Shown piece by piece: positions 1 through 7,454 of a stretch of DNA of 10,391 bases; the stretch's first letter is position 1; every line of letters begins with the position of its first letter. The notes below the pieces were generated by a model, which saw only the letters and a list, made by a program, of their open reading frames with translations, was not told where the DNA came from and ran no database searches. The DNA is from Candidatus Sulfotelmatobacter sp. GTDB lineage: Bacteria; Acidobacteriota; Terriglobia; Terriglobales; SbA1. The stretch lies in NCBI GenBank assembly GCA_030151135.1, contig JASLEQ010000346.1, forward strand, positions 1 through 10,391, read 5' to 3'. The translations under genes and the position numbers were made by a program.

Positions 1-382
1 TCTCGAATTCCTTATAGCGTTTGATGTTCGCAAAGTCTGAACCGATGAACGCCTCGGCCACGTCCCAATTCCAAAGCCCGTTCGTTTCGGCCGAGGTCTC
101 GGGGTTCGGCTTCAGATTGAGTTGCTCGTACGGACAGATAAAAAGAATGTAGATATTCTTCCTGGTCCAGCGTGTGCGAACTTCAGTTTTGTATTTCGGC
201 TCGACCTGTCCATGTGCATTCATCTCGATATAGACAGGCTGGGAACCTTGCCAAAATGTGGAGGCGGGATTGGTGTTGAGTTGGGGATCAGCATCGGCCC
301 ACCGGCTCTGCATGACGGTATCGGCCGCAAAAACGGAACTGCAGCAACCGATAAGAACTAACACCTGGAATATAGGATTCAT
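1..382 (-). CDS. Carbohydrate-binding family 9-like (CBM9-like) exported protein, 3'-truncated by window edge
   Basis: Only the first 127 residues are visible; the frame is still open at position 1. The N-terminus (MNPIFQVLVLIGCCSSVFA) is hydrophobic. It could be cut by signal peptidase I after VFA, or as a lipoprotein at LIGC, although no basic residue precedes the core. The mature part has the pattern I recall for CBM9-like/DOMON-type domains: W-x-A-D near residue 28, a segment with alternating charged and aromatic residues (about 62-82, ending in NIYILFIC), and the stretch WNWDVAEAFIGSDF (104-117) followed by RYKEFE (122-127), where the family usually continues into a conserved acidic strand. 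Family members are secreted beta-sandwiches that bind sugar-chain ends, often linked to plant-polysaccharide use. The gene follows the DUF5107-TPR gene after 19 bases and is probably co-transcribed with it. There is no clear Shine-Dalgarno before this ATG, so translation may be coupled. Family call is fairly firm; ligand unknown. Confidence 0.78.
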   Translation of the reverse strand, partial: MNPIFQVLVLIGCCSSVFAADTVMQSRWADADPQLNTNPASTFWQGSQPVYIEMNAHGQVEPKYKTEVRTRWTRKNIYILFICPYEQLNLKPNPETSAETNGLWNWDVAEAFIGSDFANIKRYKEFE

Positions 383-401
383 AAGATTATTGACTGAGAC
401 A

Positions 402-3400
402 TTAGCGAGGATCACTCGACATTGCGAGCCGCGTCAGATGATAAGTCATCAACGTATCCGGCGATAAAAATGCTTTGCGGAATTCTTTCAGCGCCTGCTC
501 TGGTTTTCCTGAGGCCGCTTCAATCGTCCCGGCATTGAAGAGCCACCAGCCTCCCGGCGAATCATTGGAACTCTTCTCCACCTGGTCCGCCGCGGCCTGC
601 AACTTCAGCATTGCAGAATCTGAATTGTTACCTGGAATTTGTTGCGACGCTTTCCACGCCCAGACGGCATCCGCGAAGCCAGACCTTTCGGCCGCCTGCT
701 GGAAGTGAGCGAGGGATTTCTGCGGCTCCTTGCAACTCTGGTACATATTGCCGATCAGGTAATTGAATCTCGCCGATTCCAGGAAAGGGCCGAGTCCGTC
801 ATTCGTGAAGGCCAGATCTGGTACGGGCTCGGCAACATGATCAACGATCGTCAGGGCGTCCGCGCATTGTCCATGCTGCGCCAGCGACAAGGCGTGCTGG
901 ATCTGTACTTCCAGCCATACTTCCCGCACATTCGTGCCGCCTTCTTCCCGCTGGAAAAAGCGGTTATGGAACAACGACGTAGCCTTGTCGAACTCCCCGG
1001 CCTCAGCCAGATTCAGAATCAGTTCATAGACGAGGGAGGTCGGCATGGTAGCGAGGTCGGAATACCGCTCGAGCGCTGTCACACGTTCCTGCGGCGGATG
1101 CCGCAAAATGCTTAAGGCCTGATCGACTCCGGTATAGAGCGCGCGATTATGGGGATCCGCTTGCATCCCCTCCTGAAAGACGGTCAGAGCGTGCTCGGGA
1201 TCATTTTTCTCATGAAGGAGCGCGCGCCCGAAGCTGGCATGCAGCACGGGAATCTGCGGATTCAGTTTGCGAGCTTGGTCCCATTCGGCAAGCGCCTGGT
1301 CGGTCACTCCTTTTGAGAAATAGAGTGTTCCCAGAAGATAGTGGGCGCTCGCATCGCGCGCATTTTCATTCAAAGCGGCTTTCAAGACGCGCAGATCTTC
1401 GGCCGAATTAGGAAATACGTAGGCGGTTGATAGCTTTGCCGCTACCGCGAAATCATTCGCCGCGGATTGTCCCAATTTCGCGCGGCAATAGCCGCGGTAA
1501 TACGCCACCATTGGATGCTTGTTCGGTGGAAGTTGTCCCGGTTCGCTCTGATCCGCCACGGCGGCGGGATAGTCGCGGGAGAGCACCTCTACTGCTCGCG
1601 AATCCATTCCGAGCCGCATGTACTCCGACGCGATATTCAAAACGCGATTGGCATCGTCGGACAGATGCTGCAAGTCGGGCTTGCCGACCTGTTCGAGCAG
1701 AAAATAACTTTGCGGGAATCTGGCTAGCCACTCATTCGCGAGCTTCTGTGAAGCTTCCTTCCGGTCTTCGGCTGCGAGAACTGTAACGAGTTCCTCTGCC
1801 GTACGAACATCGTCGGGTGCGGCGTCGAAGGCCCGTCTCAGATAAGACTCCGCCAAGTTCAAATTCCCTTCCCGCGCCAGAAACTCTGCCAGCCGCACTG
1901 CCGCGGCGGCGCGGAATTCTGGCATCCGCTCGGCTGCCTCGTACGATTCACGGGCTTGTCGCTCGTCGCCGAGCTCGTCGTAGGCAATTCCGAGGTAATA
2001 GGAAATCTCAGCGTCGGACGTATTTCGTGCATGAACTTTCTCCAGCGATTGCCTGGCCTCGTCAAACCGCAGAAGGCCTGCATAGAGTCGTCCGGCCGCC
2101 TTCGTCAAAGCAAAACTCTCCGGAAATTTTGCCAGACCGGCTTGATACGTTTGGAGTGCGCCCAGCAGGTTGCCGTCGAGCTCCTGCTCGTTTCCCGATT
2201 GGAGCCAATCGTCTTCACTTCGCTCATCCGCAACGGGAATGTGATACGACGCTTGCGGTCCGACGTGGACCTCGTTCGCGGGAGTCCAGTCGTACTCGCC
2301 TTCGGTCTGATGCAGCAGCACCGTCCCGCTCATGTCGCGCAATTCAAACGTATATTTCTGCTGGGGATCTGCGTTCGCGACTTCATGCGTCCACGCGTGC
2401 TGCGGAACGAGTTCGGCCTTTTCCTGGAAGACTGTTTTATCTCCGGCTGCAATCCGTAGCAAAGCGCCTGGGACTGCCTGATTGACGTTCAGTCCGACTT
2501 CCAGCGCATTCTCTTTCCGGCTGAGATGCACAACGCCGGCCAGATTCGCTCGCGAGATTCCGCCAATGCCCCGGACCGGCATCCAGTACTCTGAAAAGCG
2601 GATCGTCTGCCGGGGCCCCAGGAATGCATACGTCTCCTGATTTCGAAATAGTCCCGCCTGGATCTCGACGTACGCGCTGTTGTTGTCCGAGAGCGTCTTG
2701 CGCCAGTCCAGTCCATCGGGATCAGTTCCCCACGACCAAATCTTCTTGAACGGCAGCTGCGAATAATCTGCGAAATGCGCGGTACCCGCATTGGTGTGCG
2801 GATGCCAGACGCCCATGAACGGTTCGCGGCTTGCATATACAAACGAAGAAACCGGGCCTTTGGTCTGGTTCCTGATGATGCTGAGATCCGTGCCATCCGG
2901 CAGAACCGGCCACGGGGTAATTTCTGTAAAGCCATGGCTTGCAGTAAAGCGCATTGGATACTGAATCTGCGAGTCGTCCCACACTTGCACTCCAGCGTTG
3001 TTCCACCAATAAAAGCGGTGCCGCACGTCGCTGCGATTGTTCAGCGTTACTTTTTCTTCCAGTACGGTGGAATGAGGCCGGAGCACAATTTCCACGGTCC
3101 ATTGCATTCCATAGACTCGATCGACGTTGCTCACCGTGACAGACGCGCTCCCGTCTTTGTTCGCTCCGAACGCAAAATCGACGGGAGAGAGACTTACCCA
3201 GTTGTGCGAAACGGGAAAGTTGAATTCGATGCCGAACGCGGCCCAAGCCCCACGATATGAAATCGCCGCCTTCTTGATCGATGGGTTCGCGTAGAACATC
3301 GATTGTCCGCTGATCTTGTCCATGCAGGTATAAACATGGCCGCCCAGATCCGGGAGGACCGAGCACTTCAGATATTCATTTTCCAGATACAACGCGCGCC

Positions 3401-3620
3401 AGGCGTGATCGGTGCGTCGATCACTCAAGTTGTCGCGAAGAGTGTAGGGGTAATTGAAGCGGCTGTTGGCGTACTGATCGAACGGCGGATTGGGATCAGG
3501 GGAGCCTTCCTCATATGTTGGCAGTGTCAAGGTTCCCTGCCATACGCGAACCTGAGCCCCGGCCATCACGCAAGATACAGCCACCAGAGATAAAAGAGCA
3601 GAGACGATTTTCGCGATCAT
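402..3620 (-). CDS. Exported DUF5107 domain and tetratricopeptide-repeat protein, 1072 aa
   Basis: A large two-part protein. After a signal peptide (MIAKIVSALLSLVAVSC..AGA, probable cut near residue 22) comes a DUF5107 region of about residues 60-350. Its landmarks are LPDLGGHVYTCMDK (89-102), GIEFNFPVSHNW (130-141), FYWWNNAGV (203-211), KIWSWGTDPDGLDW (293-306) and YVEIQAGLFRNQ (317-328), then SEYWMPVRGIGG (343-354). The fold is thought to resemble galactose-mutarotase-like sandwiches, so a sugar ligand is plausible, but I know of no reaction to assign. Residues 370-450 look like another beta domain. From about 470 to the end are TPR-like helices, including NRFFQREEGG (885-894), which matches a C-terminal motif usual in this family. 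The ATG at 3620 is chosen over an in-frame TTG at 3674 because it begins exactly at a signal peptide and has AAGGA just upstream. It is first gene of a unit with the CBM9-like gene. Confidence 0.88.
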   Translation of the reverse strand: MIAKIVSALLSLVAVSCVMAGAQVRVWQGTLTLPTYEEGSPDPNPPFDQYANSRFNYPYTLRDNLSDRRTDHAWRALYLENEYLKCSVLPDLGGHVYTCMDKISGQSMFYANPSIKKAAISYRGAWAAFGIEFNFPVSHNWVSLSPVDFAFGANKDGSASVTVSNVDRVYGMQWTVEIVLRPHSTVLEEKVTLNNRSDVRHRFYWWNNAGVQVWDDSQIQYPMRFTASHGFTEITPWPVLPDGTDLSIIRNQTKGPVSSFVYASREPFMGVWHPHTNAGTAHFADYSQLPFKKIWSWGTDPDGLDWRKTLSDNNSAYVEIQAGLFRNQETYAFLGPRQTIRFSEYWMPVRGIGGISRANLAGVVHLSRKENALEVGLNVNQAVPGALLRIAAGDKTVFQEKAELVPQHAWTHEVANADPQQKYTFELRDMSGTVLLHQTEGEYDWTPANEVHVGPQASYHIPVADERSEDDWLQSGNEQELDGNLLGALQTYQAGLAKFPESFALTKAAGRLYAGLLRFDEARQSLEKVHARNTSDAEISYYLGIAYDELGDERQARESYEAAERMPEFRAAAAVRLAEFLAREGNLNLAESYLRRAFDAAPDDVRTAEELVTVLAAEDRKEASQKLANEWLARFPQSYFLLEQVGKPDLQHLSDDANRVLNIASEYMRLGMDSRAVEVLSRDYPAAVADQSEPGQLPPNKHPMVAYYRGYCRAKLGQSAANDFAVAAKLSTAYVFPNSAEDLRVLKAALNENARDASAHYLLGTLYFSKGVTDQALAEWDQARKLNPQIPVLHASFGRALLHEKNDPEHALTVFQEGMQADPHNRALYTGVDQALSILRHPPQERVTALERYSDLATMPTSLVYELILNLAEAGEFDKATSLFHNRFFQREEGGTNVREVWLEVQIQHALSLAQHGQCADALTIVDHVAEPVPDLAFTNDGLGPFLESARFNYLIGNMYQSCKEPQKSLAHFQQAAERSGFADAVWAWKASQQIPGNNSDSAMLKLQAAADQVEKSSNDSPGGWWLFNAGTIEAASGKPEQALKEFRKAFLSPDTLMTYHLTRLAMSSDPR

Positions 3621-3698
3621 GTTCCTTGCACCGGGATTTCGAGAGAGCGTTCCATTATCCACACTCGGCAGCAACGCCGCTATGATCCGGTCCTTCAG

Positions 3699-3727
3699 GT
3701 TTTAAGACCTTCATTAGATTCTGGCAA
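3699..3727 (-). promoter_or_regulatory. Possible sigma-70-type promoter for the DUF5107-TPR / CBM9-like unit
   Basis: On the minus strand TTGCCA (3727-3722) and TAAAAC (3704-3699) are separated by exactly 17 bases. The first matches the -35 consensus at five of six positions and the second matches the -10 at four of six. The site lies about 80 bases before the ATG at 3620, a normal leader length. This is a by-eye match in a 251-base divergent spacer, so chance is a real possibility. Confidence 0.3.
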
Positions 3728-3764
3728 CACCACAATCGCTAACGGACTCTAATACGCGCTCAAT

Positions 3765-3779
3765 CCCGCGCTACGCGGG
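3765..3779. repeat. Short perfect inverted repeat (GC-rich hairpin)
   Basis: CCCGCG, a three-base CTA loop, then CGCGGG give a six-base-pair GC stem. Flanking AAT and ATT could extend it with a single bulged C. No T-run follows on either strand, so it does not look like an intrinsic terminator. It could be a dispersed palindromic element, a protein site or a transcript structure in the leader of the 3872 gene. Its role is unknown. Confidence 0.5.
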
Positions 3780-3871
3780 CATTGCGGAAGACTGTTGCTG
3801 CGGCCCAAGACGTCAGACTCTCACGCTAAAGCGCGTTTGAGCTTCGCCGATAAGCCGGGTAGGGAGCATTC

Positions 3872-4267
3872 ATGGCGCGCGGATGGAGCGTTATCATCCT
3901 GATTTTGCTGGCAAGCACTGGCTATGCGCAAACGCTGGTCGATGCGCCGAGTCACATAAGCCGGGTCGACAGCGTGCTGACTGCCGTCACGGTTGCCAGT
4001 ATCGGAGCGGACGCATACGCCACGCATCTGAACTGGACGGCGCGGGCAGGTCTCGGCAGGAATGAAGTGAATCCATTTGCACGCATGTTCGTCTCGCACG
4101 GTACAGCACCGCTGGTTGCGTATTTCGCCGCGGGAGCAGGCACAGTCGTTTTGGCAAACTATAAACTGGGGCGCCGTCACCGAAAACTTGTGATGGCCTT
4201 TGATCTCGGTCTGCTGGGCAGTGAAATCTACTGGACACAATACAGCCTGAACCATCACATCAACTGA
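3872..4267 (+). CDS. Small exported/membrane protein of unknown function, 131 aa
   Basis: I do not recognise a named family with certainty. Residues 1-19 (MARGWSVIILILLASTGYA) form a clear signal peptide or first membrane anchor with a probable cut before Q20. Hydrophobic stretches follow at about 33-50, 78-95 and 108-118, so the rest is probably membrane-embedded. The segment DAYATHL (47-53), then GRNEVNPFARMFVSHGT (62-78), recalls small integral membrane proteins such as DUF5658-type, which have an Asp in the first helix, a Thr a few residues on, and an E-x-NP motif before the next helix. That resemblance is a recollection, not a search result. A strong AGGGAG ribosome binding site lies five bases before the ATG. 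It is the first plus-strand gene after the divergent spacer; 110 bases separate it from the TPR gene, so co-transcription is possible but not shown. A 200-codon frame on the other strand is a shadow. Confidence 0.75.
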   Translation: MARGWSVIILILLASTGYAQTLVDAPSHISRVDSVLTAVTVASIGADAYATHLNWTARAGLGRNEVNPFARMFVSHGTAPLVAYFAAGAGTVVLANYKLGRRHRKLVMAFDLGLLGSEIYWTQYSLNHHIN

Positions 4268-4377
4268 CATTCTGCCGATTGAAAGACACGCTCCGCAGAT
4301 TGATATTGAAAAGCCCCACTGGCTAAAGACGTCTCTCTGCCCTGAATTTTCTCTACAGGTCATATATTCTGAAGCGG

Positions 4378-5568
4378 ATGAGATTATGGAGCCCATGTGT
4401 TTACAGCCTGATCGGGTTCGCATTCGCGAGTGGACTCTGTTTTTCCGAGCAAAAGGCGCCTGATAACTTTTCCAGCCATATACAGAAAGCTCGGCAGTAC
4501 CTCGAGCAGAAGCGACCGGACCTTGCGATTCCCGAGTTGGAAGCGGCGGTCGCGATCGAGCCCGGGAATTTCGAAATTCAGGGCAATCTTGGGGTCTTGC
4601 TGTACTTCCAGGGGAAGATTGGCGAAGCCATCCCGCATCTTCGAGCGGCGGTAAGCAACGAACCCGGTTTAGGAAAAATTCAAGGCCTGCTGGGGCTTGC
4701 CGAGGTGCGGACGCAAGATCTGCAACACGGACGAGCCGATCTGGAATCTGCGTTCCCTCTGATTGGAGATCAGAAGTTCAAGGTTGAAGTCGGACTCGAA
4801 CTGGTCAGCTTACAAACGGAAAGTGGCGACCTGGAAGAAGCAAGTTCCGTGGTCACGCAGTTGCGCAAGATCGCGCCTGACAATCCAGAGGTTCAGTATG
4901 CCGCGTATCGCACGTACTCGGATCTGGCGGGAGAGTCGATGCTCGCTTTGTCGTTGGCTGCTCCTGATTCTGCTCAGATGCAGCAGCTGATAGCTCACGA
5001 GGAAAATCGCCAAGGAAACATCAACGGGGCGATCGAGCACCTACGCAAGGCGATCGCCATTAATCCACATCTGCCGGGCGTGCATTTTGAGCTCGCAGAA
5101 CTGTTGCGGTCGTCCCAAGATGAATCCGTCAAGAAACAAGCCGAGGCAGAATACCGGGCGGCCCTCGCGGAGAATCCGCAGGATGAGAAGGCCGTCTTGC
5201 GGCTCGCGGAAATCAATATCCAAAAGGGAGACACTCCACAGGCGTTCCAAGAATATACAAAAGCTGTAGAGATGCAGCCGTCCGATGCGGACGCCAAGTT
5301 GGGCCTGGCCAAGACACTGATTACGATGAATCGCACGGACGAAGCTCTGAAGCTGCTGCAAGAAACCGTGCAACTCGACCCAACCAACGCGACCGCGCAT
5401 TACCGCCTAGGCACCATGTATCGCGAGATGGGGCGTACAGAAGACTCGAAAAAAGAAATTGAGCTTTACAAAAAGTTCAAAGACATGAAAGAGAACTTAC
5501 GAGCGCTCTATAAAGAGCTGCAAATCCAGCCCAAAGAAGCGGCCGCGGAGGAGTCGGATCAAAAATAG
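4378..5568 (+). CDS. Exported tetratricopeptide-repeat protein, 396 aa
   Basis: The protein starts with a signal peptide (MRLWSPCVYSLIGFAFASGLCFS, probable cut near residue 23), so its repeats face the periplasm or outside. TPR units with the usual small and aromatic positions can be followed at about 33-62, 65-96 (GNLGVLLYFQGKIGEAIPHL), 99-130, 134-166, 203-231, 234-267, 270-301, 304-335 and 338-365. Most helix pairs end in a proline turn such as IEPGN, INPHL, ENPQD, MQPSD or LDPTN. The last 30 residues are charged and probably a solvent-exposed helix or tail. TPR solenoids bind peptides or partner proteins; no catalytic domain is present. The gene is followed 49 bases later by the CRTAC1-type gene, and no terminator is visible between them, so the two are probably one operon. 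The ribosome binding site is weak (GAAG just before the ATG). Partner unknown; the adjacent propeller is the obvious candidate. Confidence 0.9.
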   Translation: MRLWSPCVYSLIGFAFASGLCFSEQKAPDNFSSHIQKARQYLEQKRPDLAIPELEAAVAIEPGNFEIQGNLGVLLYFQGKIGEAIPHLRAAVSNEPGLGKIQGLLGLAEVRTQDLQHGRADLESAFPLIGDQKFKVEVGLELVSLQTESGDLEEASSVVTQLRKIAPDNPEVQYAAYRTYSDLAGESMLALSLAAPDSAQMQQLIAHEENRQGNINGAIEHLRKAIAINPHLPGVHFELAELLRSSQDESVKKQAEAEYRAALAENPQDEKAVLRLAEINIQKGDTPQAFQEYTKAVEMQPSDADAKLGLAKTLITMNRTDEALKLLQETVQLDPTNATAHYRLGTMYREMGRTEDSKKEIELYKKFKDMKENLRALYKELQIQPKEAAAEESDQK

Positions 5569-5617
5569 GCGCAGGTCGCAAGGTATCTCCGCGAGGCCTT
5601 TCTGGTGGATCAGGGTT

Positions 5618-7390
5618 TTGAGCCGGGTCTTGCCACTCCTGCTCTGTCTCACCGCCGGAGCTGTGGCGCAGATGGGCACCGCGACTCCGCTCTCCCCCAA
5701 GGAGCGCGAAAAAGCAGAGGCAGAGCGAAAACTCACGGGGAATCTTACTAACTATCCCAAACTGGTCGACATCACGGCCTCGACCGGCATCCATTTCGAG
5801 CACATTTCCTCTGCTGAAGGGAAATACATTCCGGAATCCATGAGCGGGGGAGTGGCTCTTATCGACTACGACCGCGACGGGTGGCCGGATATCTACTTCA
5901 CAAATGCAGAAACCGTCGAAATGACGCTTCACCATCAAAAGGGCCGCAGCGCGCTATATCACAACAACCACGACGGCACCTTCACTGATGTGACAGAAAA
6001 AGCGGGAGTGGGCTATCCATGTTGGGCGTTTGGTGTGTCCGTGGGAGACTACGACAATGATGGATGGCCCGACCTTGTCGTGAGCTGCCTGCATGGAATC
6101 GTTCTTTATCGAAATAACGGGGACGGAACTTTCTCGGACGTGACGAAGAGCAGCGGTTTGGACAGCGACTCTGGTTGGGCTACGGGCGCGACGTTTGGTG
6201 ACTATGACAAGGACGGGTATGTCGATCTCTTCGTGTCGCATTACGTGGACTTCCATCTGGATGATCTACCGGTCTTTGGCTCGAGCAAATCGTGCAAATA
6301 CCTGGGACTGGACGTTCAGTGCGGCCCGCGGGGACTGAAGGGGCTGCCTGATAGCCTCTACCACAACAACGGCGACGGAACATTCACCGACATATCGAAG
6401 AAGGCCGGCGTCGACGATCCGGAACGTCGATTTGGTTTGACGGCCGTCTGGTCGGACTTTAATTCGGATGGGGATCTGGACCTATTTGTAACGAACGATA
6501 GTCAGGCAAATTATTTGTACCAAGGCGACGGGAAGGGCAAGTTCGAAGATGTTGCACTGACGTCTGGTGTAGCAGCAAACGAAGATGGGCTGGAACAGGC
6601 GAATATGGGTGTGGCGGTGGGAGACTTCCTGCACACCGGGCGCATGTCGATCCTGGTGTCGCACTTTGATATCGAATACGCCACCCTTTATCGCAATGAT
6701 GGAGCGATGAATTTTTCTGACACATCCATTACATCGGGAATCGCACGCGGCACGCAGGGCTTCGTGGGGTGGGGAGATGCTTTCGTCGATTTCGATAACG
6801 ACGGCTGGCTGGATTTTTTCCTTGTGAATGGACACGTGTATCCCCAGGTGGATAGTGCCCATCGTGCGAACACGTATCGCGAACCGAAATTCCTTTTTTT
6901 GAACCAGCACGACGGAACATTCCGGAACGTTAGCCGACAGGTTGGACCGGCGTTGGAACAGGAACAAGTCAGCCGAGGCGTTGCGGTTGGCGACCTTTTC
7001 AACGATGGCCGGATGGAAGCTGTTGTGGAAAACCTGGTCGGCGGGCCAATGATCCTCCGTCCAGAAGGCGGTCCGAAAAACCATTGGATCAGTTTCCAAC
7101 TTGAAGGAACAAAGTCGAACCGGCTCGCTCTGAATGCCCGCGTCCGCGCAGTCGCGGGCGATTTAGCGCAGTCAGGGGAAGTTCTCGGCGGCACAAGTTA
7201 TCTCTCGCAACATGACCTTCGCATTCACTTTGGGCTGGGAGACCACTCGCGTCTTGATCAAGCGGAAATACTTTGGCCCAATGGAAAACGAGAAGTGCTG
7301 TCGAATCTGGCCGCCGACAAGTTTTATGTTGTACGTGAAGGACAGGGCGTAGTGGAAAGCAAAGCAGCGGAAAACGTACACCTGCCGTAA
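5618..7390 (+). CDS. CRTAC1-type FG-GAP/VCBS repeat protein with C-terminal ASPIC/UnbV domain, 590 aa
   Basis: An exported integrin-like beta-propeller. Seven repeat units each carry a calcium-loop of the D-x-D-x-D-G type: DYDRDGWPD (83-91), DYDNDGWPD (144-152), DYDKDGYVD (195-203), DFNSDGDLD (280-288), DFLHTGRMS (336-344, degenerate), DFDNDGWLD (391-399) and DLFNDGRME (459-467, partly degenerate). They alternate with LYxNNxDGTFxDVT strands. Residues 489-573 form the ASPIC/UnbV domain (NHWISFQLEGTKSNR onward, with FGLG at 538-541 and LWPNG at 552-556). Two cysteines, C226 and C235, sit in a loop between blades. The family is named after human CRTAC1 and Streptomyces UnbV; its bacterial role is unsettled, and adhesion or ligand binding is inferred from the fold. 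The TTG start is chosen because residues 1-17 (MSRVLPLLLCLTAGAVA) then form a complete signal peptide; the first ATG, 17 codons later, would lose it. An AGGG lies just upstream. It is flanked by two TPR genes. Confidence 0.92.
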   Translation: MSRVLPLLLCLTAGAVAQMGTATPLSPKEREKAEAERKLTGNLTNYPKLVDITASTGIHFEHISSAEGKYIPESMSGGVALIDYDRDGWPDIYFTNAETVEMTLHHQKGRSALYHNNHDGTFTDVTEKAGVGYPCWAFGVSVGDYDNDGWPDLVVSCLHGIVLYRNNGDGTFSDVTKSSGLDSDSGWATGATFGDYDKDGYVDLFVSHYVDFHLDDLPVFGSSKSCKYLGLDVQCGPRGLKGLPDSLYHNNGDGTFTDISKKAGVDDPERRFGLTAVWSDFNSDGDLDLFVTNDSQANYLYQGDGKGKFEDVALTSGVAANEDGLEQANMGVAVGDFLHTGRMSILVSHFDIEYATLYRNDGAMNFSDTSITSGIARGTQGFVGWGDAFVDFDNDGWLDFFLVNGHVYPQVDSAHRANTYREPKFLFLNQHDGTFRNVSRQVGPALEQEQVSRGVAVGDLFNDGRMEAVVENLVGGPMILRPEGGPKNHWISFQLEGTKSNRLALNARVRAVAGDLAQSGEVLGGTSYLSQHDLRIHFGLGDHSRLDQAEILWPNGKREVLSNLAADKFYVVREGQGVVESKAAENVHLP

Positions 7391-7454
7391 GCGAACTGCT
7401 GTCCTTCGACGGTTCGGCGCGTTTCGGTCATGTGGCGGATTTATAAAGAGCGCT

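Larger units (their letters stand above)
3621..3871. other. Divergent intergenic region
   Basis: This 251-base spacer separates the minus-strand DUF5107-TPR unit from the plus-strand genes and must hold the start signals of the former, and probably of the latter. It holds a candidate minus-strand promoter and one compact hairpin. I found no convincing plus-strand -35/-10 pair, no riboswitch-like structure and no small open frame worth calling. The plus-strand end has a good ribosome binding site (AGGGAG at 3861-3866, five bases before the ATG at 3872). Confidence 0.6.

Noticed and set aside
1817..2485. A 222-codon plus-strand open frame inside the DUF5107-TPR gene
   Set aside because: Its product is very arginine-rich with no domain-like pattern, as expected from the antisense reading of a GC-rich gene.
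3621..3674. Longer start (TTG at 3674) for the DUF5107-TPR protein
   Set aside because: The extra 18 residues are polar and would put the signal peptide in the interior; the ATG at 3620 starts directly at the signal peptide with AAGGA upstream.
4268..4377. Promoter at TATATT (4363-4368) before the 396-aa TPR gene
   Set aside because: The hexamer is close to consensus but no acceptable -35 element lies 15-19 bases upstream, and it is only nine bases from the ATG.
3821..4423. A 200-codon open frame on the minus strand
   Set aside because: It lies over the 131-aa plus-strand gene, which has a signal peptide and a good ribosome binding site. The minus-strand product is rich in Cys, Arg and His with no recognisable domain, so it looks like a shadow.
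7136..7159. Seven-base-pair GC inverted repeat with a ten-base loop inside the CRTAC1 gene
   Set aside because: It falls in well-conserved ASPIC/UnbV coding sequence (residues about 507-514) and is explained by GC-rich codons for Ala, Arg and Gly; no T-run follows.
5618..7390. Repeated DNA such as AACAACGGCGACGGAAC as a tandem or dispersed repeat element
   Set aside because: The similarity comes from the recurring NNGDGTF protein motif of the propeller blades and not from a separate DNA repeat; the opposite-strand CRTAC1 gene shows the same for the same reason.
7442..7447. TATAAA just before the 548-aa TPR gene as a -10 box
   Set aside because: It ends only seven bases before the ATG, leaving no room for a leader, and no -35 element is found 17 bases upstream.
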